DNA of 11,227 bases from Lachnospiraceae bacterium (GTDB lineage: Bacteria; Bacillota; Clostridia; Lachnospirales; Lachnospiraceae): assembly GCA_016297945.1 (NCBI GenBank), contig JAEDFR010000077.1:1-11227 (forward strand). Reading direction: 5' to 3'. A program made the translations under genes and the position numbers. Positions 6,676 through 11,227 of this stretch are shown one piece after another; the first letter of the stretch is position 1, and the number at the start of each line of letters is the position of its first letter. Under the pieces are notes generated by a model. That model was given only the letters and a program-made list of their open reading frames with translations, had not been told where the DNA came from and made no database searches.

Positions 6676-7878
6676 TTGTTAAAGGGCAAGATTGAACGTA
6701 TCGTTCTTTTCAAAGGTGATATCGAGACAACCGGCTATTTTTCCATGCAGATGGAAAAAACGTTTCAAAAGGCGGGGTATCAGACCTACTTTTTTGATTA
6801 TCAGCATGTGGCTGAGAGTGCAAGCGGTCTGCTTCGTTTTATAAAACGAGGAGAAACTGCCGTGGTAACCTTTAATTACCATGGTATTTGCGGTAAAAAT
6901 GAGGTTGTATACGATGAAGAGTTCGGAGAATATATTTGGGATACCTTTGAACTGCCCTGCATTAATATCGTTGTAGATCATCCGTTTTATTATCATCGGT
7001 TTTTTGAATGGCTGCCCAAAAATTATTTACATATCAGCATTGATAAAAACCATGAGCGCTATATGGAAGAATATTTTCCCGAGATAAAAAGAGGACCTTT
7101 TCTTCCGTTGGCGGGAACTTCTCTCTATGAAGATGGAAATTATCCGAAAATTAAAGATCGGAAAATGGACCTTGTATTTGTGGGGAATTATGAGCAGCCG
7201 GAAAATTTTAATATTTATATAGAGCGGATTGATGATGAGTATACGGCCTTTTATATGGGTGTGATCAATGAGTTAAAGGAGCATCCGGACAGACTTTTAG
7301 AGGATGTGATGAAAAAGCATATCTTAAGAGAAATTCCGGAGGCAACCTTTGAAGAAATCCGGGAGACCTTGGGAAATATCATTTTTCTGGATATGTATAT
7401 CCGCTTCTTTTTTCGTGGTGAAGTCATTCGAATTCTTGCAGAAGCAGGGCTTTGTGTTCATGTTTTTGGGAGCGGCTGGGAAAAGCTTGCGTGCACCAAA
7501 AAGGAAAATATTATCATTGGCGGAAGCTTAGATTCGCTTGGATGTCTTAAGAAAATAGCAGATGCAAAAATCTCGTTGAATGTTATGCCTTGGTTTAAAG
7601 ACGGCGCTCATGACCGTATTTTCAATACCATGTTAAACGGAGCGGTCTGTGTGACGGATTCTTCAATATTTCTGGACACAATCTTACAAGACGGAGAAAA
7701 TGCAGCATTGTATTCTTTGGATTCTCTTGGGAGGCTGCCGGAAATGATCAAAGGTTTATTGGATGATCCAATGCGTATGCAAAGGATTGCGGATACAGGA
7801 TATCAGATGGCAAAGAACGGACATACGTGGGAGCATCGGGCTGAGGAAATAATGAAAATTTTAGAAAGCATTGATTGA
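6676..7878 (+). CDS. CgeB-like cytoplasmic glycosyltransferase (GT-B fold)
   Basis: This is a soluble GT-B type glycosyltransferase of the CgeB / Glyco_trans_1_2 kind, expected to move a sugar from a nucleotide donor in the cytoplasm. Numbering from the ATG at 6643, the N-terminal half has a Rossmann-like IVLFKGD (20-26) and VVDHPFYYH (110-118). The C-terminal half has VFVGNYEQP (178-186), HVFGSGWE (273-280) and the donor-site block SLNVMPWF (311-318), HDRIFNTML (323-331), NGAVCVTD (332-339), typical of this family. I chose the TTG at 6676 as start because GAGGTG (6664-6669) sits 6 bases upstream. The ATG at 6643 extends the protein by 11 residues, but the only purine run before it, GGGAG, is one base away, which is too close. 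No signal peptide or membrane helix is seen. It follows a GT-C-like gene on the same strand; donor and acceptor are unknown. A spore-coat or surface-glycan role is inference. Confidence 0.85.
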   Translation: MLKGKIERIVLFKGDIETTGYFSMQMEKTFQKAGYQTYFFDYQHVAESASGLLRFIKRGETAVVTFNYHGICGKNEVVYDEEFGEYIWDTFELPCINIVVDHPFYYHRFFEWLPKNYLHISIDKNHERYMEEYFPEIKRGPFLPLAGTSLYEDGNYPKIKDRKMDLVFVGNYEQPENFNIYIERIDDEYTAFYMGVINELKEHPDRLLEDVMKKHILREIPEATFEEIRETLGNIIFLDMYIRFFFRGEVIRILAEAGLCVHVFGSGWEKLACTKKENIIIGGSLDSLGCLKKIADAKISLNVMPWFKDGAHDRIFNTMLNGAVCVTDSSIFLDTILQDGENAALYSLDSLGRLPEMIKGLLDDPMRMQRIADTGYQMAKNGHTWEHRAEEIMKILESID

Positions 7879-7904
7879 AACCACTATAAGATATATGTTA
7901 TGAT
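7875..7904 (+). promoter_or_regulatory. Promoter for the stand-alone receiver gene
   Basis: TTGAAA (7875-7880) and TATGAT (7899-7904) are 18 bases apart, with TG at 7896-7897 forming an extended -10 (TGTTATGAT). The -35 box overlaps the stop codon of the glycosyltransferase. This implies the receiver gene has its own transcript with a leader of about 90 bases before the start codon at 8003. Confidence 0.65.
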
Positions 7905-8002
7905 ATAAAAAGATTATGAGTGTTTATGGATTGTACGAATTATATCACAATATAGCAATCTATCGACGCCATTATGTGTTAAAAATGAAAAGGGGGTATA
8001 CG

Positions 8003-8380
8003 ATGGAAGAGAAGAGAATTTTGGTTGTAGATGATGACCAGAATATGTTACAGCTTTTATATACATTCCTGCGAGATAGCTATCGTGTAACAACCGTGAC
8101 AAATGGTCAGGAAGCCTTGGATGCAATCCGACAAGAAATACCTGATTTGATTTTGCTGGATTATCTGATGCCCGGTATGAACGGAAAAGAAACTCTGGAA
8201 ATTATCCGTAAGGATGAAGAGTTAAAGGATTTGCCTGTGTTCTTTTTGACAGGTGTTTCAGATACCAATAAAATCAGCGAATGTTTAAAACTGGAACCGA
8301 TCGGATACATTTTAAAGCCCATTGGCAAATTCAGTCTTCTTGCAAAAATACGTGCGTATTTTGAAGAAGTTGATGGTTAA
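8003..8380 (+). CDS. Stand-alone receiver-domain response regulator (CheY-like)
   Basis: The 125 residues are one receiver domain with nothing left over for an output domain. The acidic pocket DDD is at 10-12, the phospho-acceptor is D53 in LILLDYLMPGMNG, the switch Thr is T83 in FFLTG, and the conserved Lys is K105 in ILKPI. It therefore should accept phosphate from a histidine kinase or HPt domain and act by protein contact or as a relay intermediate. Start choice: AGGGGG (7991-7996) lies 6 bases before the ATG at 8003. An in-frame ATG at 7916 would add 29 residues of unrelated sequence without a ribosome binding site, so I reject it. The gene converges with a hybrid kinase carrying its own HPt domain, a natural candidate partner, though no sequence proves pairing. 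Confidence 0.92.
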   Translation: MEEKRILVVDDDQNMLQLLYTFLRDSYRVTTVTNGQEALDAIRQEIPDLILLDYLMPGMNGKETLEIIRKDEELKDLPVFFLTGVSDTNKISECLKLEPIGYILKPIGKFSLLAKIRAYFEEVDG

Positions 8381-8492
8381 ATTTTTTTATTATTCGAAGT
8401 TTTATATCTGAAAATAGCACATAGAATGCGAATATATCGTGCTTGCAGACGCTCTGCCACGTTTCTCACAGAGTTCGTAAACTTTGCGGGAT
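8381..8492. other. AT-rich spacer and left flank of the palindromic element
   Basis: After the receiver stop there is ATTTTTTTATTATT without a convincing stem before it. A CTTGCA at 8442-8447 can pair with TGCAAG at 8492-8497, the outer tip of the palindrome's left arm. This gives an alternative local hairpin that competes with the long palindrome. I cannot tell whether this flank belongs to the element, because the left end of the other copy is outside the window. Confidence 0.4.
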
Positions 8493-8725
8493 GCAAGTCA
8501 TCCTTACAGAAATATATATCTTTGCCGCCTCGTACTTCGGTTTCTAGACTTTCTAAGCGGCATGCTCACAAAGTATTTATTAAATGCCCGGTTTCAAAAC
8601 TCAGACTACGTCTTCAGACAGTTGAAACCGGGCATTATTTTTGTTCGCCATGCCGCAAAGAAAGTCACAAAACCTCGTAAAAGCCGGCGGGCAAAGATAT
8701 ATAATTTTCTGTTTGGACGACTTGC
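8493..8725. repeat. Complete palindromic repeat element (about 233 bp)
   Basis: Left arm 8493-8597 and right arm 8622-8725 are inverted copies of each other over about 105 bases with scattered mismatches and short gaps. Landmarks in order are GCAAGTC(A/G)TCC, ACAGAAA, TATATATCTTTGCC, GACTTTCT, GCGGCATG and AATGCCCGGTTTCAA. The 24-base centre holds its own small hairpin AGAC-tac-GTCT (8603-8613). A second copy of the right half is at 1-132, about 93 percent identical, so this is an interspersed repeat and not a gene-specific structure. Its right end touches the TAG stop codon (8725-8727) of the hybrid kinase. It carries no transposase, so it is MITE-like or REP-like; open frames across it are shadows of the palindrome. 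Confidence 0.8.
8583..8636. terminator. Core hairpin of the repeat, likely bidirectional terminator
   Basis: A perfect 15-bp stem, AATGCCCGGTTTCAA (8583-8597) with TTGAAACCGGGCATT (8622-8636), is GC-rich in the middle. It is followed by ATTTTTGTT on the plus strand and TAATAAATACTTT on the minus strand. It is the only strong stem between the converging receiver and hybrid kinase genes, so it probably ends both transcripts. Confidence 0.6.
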
Positions 8726-10830
8726 TATTTTGTTTCTTTGGCTTTGGCCTCTTCAATGGCGCGAGCAACGTTTTCGTTAACTTGCGGAGCCTCTTGTACT
8801 TCAGCTTCGGGTTTTACCTTTTCCAGATAATCAGTGATTTCTGCAATGATATTATCTAATAAAGGTAGAATATCTGCATGGTTGGCTTTGATAAAGTCAA
8901 TATCATTATCTTTTCCGGCCATCTCTAAAGCTTTTGCTTTCTCAGATAAATCCAGTGCACCAATCATCTTTGAAGTACTCTTTAACGCATGTACATAGAT
9001 TGTGTAATTTTTATAGTCTTCATGTTCAAAGGATGTAATGATATCATTTTTGCTCTTGGGTGAGTTGTCGTGGAAGGATTGCAATAAGAAACGGAACGTT
9101 TCTTTGCTTCCTTCTGCGGATTCAACAGCGGAACGGACATCAATATGCTTGAATTTGTATTCGGCTTTGATTTCCTTTGCTACGGCATCCCAGAGCTTGC
9201 TGAATAAATCCTGTTCAACTTTGTCGTATTCTACCAGTACATAGCGGTTTTCCGGCAGATACTGCAGAATTTTTTCTTCTAATGGCTTGCCCTGAATAGG
9301 TTTGGACATGTAGTCAATGAATCCTTCATTTTCATACATTTCTTTGGCACCGGCAACTGCGTTGGCTGTAAGTACGATGACAGGCGTATCAACGTTGGGA
9401 CCGTCAATTGCTTTTAAGCGGTGCAAGGTCTCGATGCCATCGATATTGGGCATCATATGGTCCATCAAAATCAAATCGTAGTAGGTGCTTTCACATTTTT
9501 CCAATGCTTCCAGACCGCCGGATGCTTTATCTACCTGAATTTGTGTACTCTTTAATAAACCTTCCACAACGGAAATGTTCATGACATTGTCATCAACAAC
9601 CAGAATGCGGGCATTGGGAGCCACAAAAGTAGTACGGTATTTTTTGTGTTTTTCACGGCTATAAGCATATTTTTCACGGAATTTTCCAATGGGCTTACGG
9701 TCACGGATACCCTGTTTTAAAACGAAGGAGAATGTGGAACCGGCACCATATGTACTCTGGACTCTGAGATCGGAATCCATCAGGTTAAGAAGCTGTCTGG
9801 AGATGCTTAATCCAAGTCCTGTTCCTTCAATATTGCGGTTGCGTCTTTCTTCGATACGCTCGAAAGAAAGGAATAATTTATCTAAATCTTCTTCTTTGAT
9901 ACCAATACCGGTATCGCTTACGGATACAATCAGATTCAGTGAAGAATCGCCGGCTTCTTCCCAACTCACTTTCAGGGTGACTGTACCTTCGTTGGTATAT
10001 TTTACGGCATTTGATAACAAATTGATCATAATCTGACGGAGACGGACATCGTCACCGTATAACAGATAAGGAATGCTTTCGCCGACGATAGTATTAAACT
10101 CCAGACCTTTATTTGCTACTTTAATATCAAACATGTTGATGACTTCGGATAATACGGTTGCGATTTCGTATTCAACCGGCAGAATTTCCATCTTGCCACA
10201 TTCGATTTTGGAGAAGTCTAAAAGGTCATTGACTAAGGAAAGCAGGGTCGTTCCGGCATCCCGGATATTTTCTGCATAACCGATAATTTTTTTTTCCGTT
10301 GCTTCACGAATGATAATCTCATCCATACCCAATACGGTATTAATCGGAGTACGGATTTCATGTGACATATTGGCGAGAAAGCTGGATTTTGCCTTGTTGG
10401 CAGCTTCGGCCTGCTCTTTTAATTTCTGTAACTGTTTGTTCGTACGATAATGCCCGGTAATATCGGTAAGCCATGCATATCTGCCGTCAAACTCGCCGGT
10501 ATTTGACCAATTAGAACGAATTTCGTAAATTTTGGAAAACTCTTCGGATACATATTCTTTGGATGCAAAAAGTTTTTGGATGCCGGGCTGGTCGGCAATG
10601 CTGTCGAGGCCTTTGATAATCGGAAATAGCTGCGCAAACTCATTGTTGTAGTAAACAATCTGATCTCCGTTTGATATAATCAGAACGGCTCCGACATCAT
10701 GATTTAAGATTTCTTTGGTCGCAATCTGTACGGAACTTGCCTGTTGCGGTTTATTACTTGTATACAACTTGTAATTGAAAAAAACGGAAGCAGCAAGCAG
10801 AAGTAATAAAATAATTACTAAAACCAACAT
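8725..10830 (-). CDS. Hybrid sensor histidine kinase with receiver and HPt domains
   Basis: The 701-residue protein carries a full phosphorelay in one chain. Domains in order: one membrane helix (1-19); a PAS-like region (about 40-125); a short coiled region (130-148); HisKA with SHEIRTP and phospho-acceptor H157; HATPase with N-box N270/N274, DTGIG (306-310) and GTGLGLS (337-343); a receiver with D413/D414, phospho-acceptor D457 in LILMDHMMP, T488 and K510; then an HPt domain with H614 in YVHALKS. A Glu/Ala/Lys-rich tail (672-701) ends the protein. All catalytic residues are present. It has no periplasmic sensor domain, so the signal is probably cytoplasmic or membrane-borne and read by the PAS region. 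AGGGAG (10839-10844) lies 8 bases before the ATG. Order and content resemble ArcB/BarA-type tripartite kinases; orthology is not claimed. The nearby lone receiver (8003-8380) is a plausible target. Confidence 0.95.
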   Translation of the reverse strand: MLVLVIILLLLLAASVFFNYKLYTSNKPQQASSVQIATKEILNHDVGAVLIISNGDQIVYYNNEFAQLFPIIKGLDSIADQPGIQKLFASKEYVSEEFSKIYEIRSNWSNTGEFDGRYAWLTDITGHYRTNKQLQKLKEQAEAANKAKSSFLANMSHEIRTPINTVLGMDEIIIREATEKKIIGYAENIRDAGTTLLSLVNDLLDFSKIECGKMEILPVEYEIATVLSEVINMFDIKVANKGLEFNTIVGESIPYLLYGDDVRLRQIMINLLSNAVKYTNEGTVTLKVSWEEAGDSSLNLIVSVSDTGIGIKEEDLDKLFLSFERIEERRNRNIEGTGLGLSISRQLLNLMDSDLRVQSTYGAGSTFSFVLKQGIRDRKPIGKFREKYAYSREKHKKYRTTFVAPNARILVVDDNVMNISVVEGLLKSTQIQVDKASGGLEALEKCESTYYDLILMDHMMPNIDGIETLHRLKAIDGPNVDTPVIVLTANAVAGAKEMYENEGFIDYMSKPIQGKPLEEKILQYLPENRYVLVEYDKVEQDLFSKLWDAVAKEIKAEYKFKHIDVRSAVESAEGSKETFRFLLQSFHDNSPKSKNDIITSFEHEDYKNYTIYVHALKSTSKMIGALDLSEKAKALEMAGKDNDIDFIKANHADILPLLDNIIAEITDYLEKVKPEAEVQEAPQVNENVARAIEEAKAKETK

Positions 10831-10887
10831 TTTTATCTCTCCCTTTACATTTTATAGTGTATAAACCCTATTTCATACCTATTAAAC

Positions 10888-10915
10888 ATTATAGCAAAAT
10901 TTAAAAACCAGTAAA
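10888..10915 (-). promoter_or_regulatory. Promoter with extended -10 for the hybrid kinase
   Basis: On the minus strand a TATAAT (10893-10888) is preceded by TGC, making an extended -10, and a TTTACT -35-like box (10915-10910) lies 16 bases upstream. Transcription would start near 10881, giving a leader of about 50 bases with the AGGGAGA ribosome binding site. Confidence 0.65.
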
Positions 10916-10933
10916 ATAGGAAGAAGAGAGAAT

Positions 10934-10970
10934 TAAAAAGAAAAATTGCACAAAAAACAGGGGCAATTTT
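10934..10970 (-). terminator. Intrinsic terminator of the small membrane-protein gene
   Basis: Read on the minus strand, AAAATTGC (10970-10963) pairs with GCAATTTT (10949-10942) around a 13-base loop and is followed by a T-rich tract (10941-10934). It sits 14 bases after the stop of the small membrane protein and upstream of the kinase promoter, separating the two transcripts. Confidence 0.7.
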
Positions 10971-10984
10971 GGTAGTCTTTGTTG

Positions 10985-11185
10985 TTAAACGGATATGGAG
11001 GAAGGGTCGACATCCCGTAACTGTTCTTCAACCAGGAATTCTTTCATATATGCCTGACTGTCTTCGACAAACTCGCCCTGATCATTGTTTTTCCACATTG
11101 TGAAGGTGACTGCATAAAAGCCGATGGATAGAGACAATAGCAGGATTCCGATGATAAAAAGGATAAGGTAAGAAGAAAAACTCAT
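10985..11185 (-). CDS. Small single-pass membrane protein, unknown function
   Basis: The 66 residues begin with one hydrophobic helix (about 5-30) and continue with an acidic, soluble tail of about 36 residues (NNDQGEFVEDSQ, then EEQLRDVD). I do not recognise a family. I chose the ATG at 11185 because AGGA (11197-11194) is 8 bases upstream; an in-frame TTG at 11212 would add nine Lys/Arg-rich residues and would put that ribosome binding site inside the gene. Few charged residues precede the helix, so topology is uncertain. It is followed by its own terminator and then by the hybrid kinase on the same strand. A link to signalling is possible from position only. The presence of a good ribosome binding site, a coherent helix and a terminator argues that it is real. 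Confidence 0.7.
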   Translation of the reverse strand: MSFSSYLILFIIGILLLSLSIGFYAVTFTMWKNNDQGEFVEDSQAYMKEFLVEEQLRDVDPSSISV

Positions 11186-11227
11186 TTTAATATTCCTGCC
11201 TTTCTTTTGCAAATTTTTTCATTTTTT

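Noticed and set aside
7916..8002. 29-residue N-terminal extension of the receiver protein
   Set aside because: No ribosome binding site at ATG 7916, the extension is not receiver-like, and AGGGGG lies correctly before ATG 8003.
8426..8859. Three overlapping plus-strand open frames of 72-98 codons in the convergent gap
   Set aside because: They lie across the palindromic repeat, have no convincing ribosome binding sites, and two run into the kinase coding region on the other strand.

Overview
The window looks like chromosomal DNA from a low-GC Firmicute, most likely a gut or rumen Clostridia of the Lachnospiraceae type. This is inferred from the AT-rich base use, strong purine-rich ribosome binding sites, extended -10 promoters, a clostridial-style carbamate kinase, and a single-pass hybrid kinase with a lone receiver. 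No rRNA, tRNA, CRISPR array, transposase or phage gene is visible.

Layout from left to right. Positions 1-132 hold the right half of a palindromic repeat that is cut by the window edge. A promoter at 314-342 drives a carbamate kinase gene (412-1347, +), which ends at a bidirectional hairpin terminator. The next gene, on the minus strand (1458-4727), encodes a 1089-residue polytopic membrane protein resembling a GT-C glycosyltransferase. It is divergent from a second, smaller GT-C-like membrane protein (4911-6518, +). A compact 108-bp sequence that can fold as a three-way junction (6534-6641) separates that gene from a soluble CgeB-like GT-B glycosyltransferase (6676-7878, +). A promoter overlapping the stop of that gene precedes a stand-alone receiver protein (8003-8380, +). 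A full copy of the palindromic repeat (8493-8725) fills the convergent gap to a hybrid sensor kinase (8725-10830, -). Upstream of the kinase, with its own terminator, is a small single-pass membrane protein (10985-11185, -).

Functionally there are three themes. The two GT-C-like membrane proteins and the cytoplasmic GT form a small surface-glycan or lipid-linked-sugar neighbourhood; the acceptor cannot be read from sequence. The hybrid kinase (PAS, HisKA, HATPase, REC, HPt) and the lone receiver, on opposite sides of the palindrome, could form a phosphorelay with no DNA-binding output in the window; that link is inference from proximity. Carbamate kinase appears to be an independent monocistronic metabolic gene.

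The most interesting non-coding signals are the roughly 233-bp near-palindrome present twice about 8.6 kb apart, and the three-way-junction leader before the CgeB-like gene.
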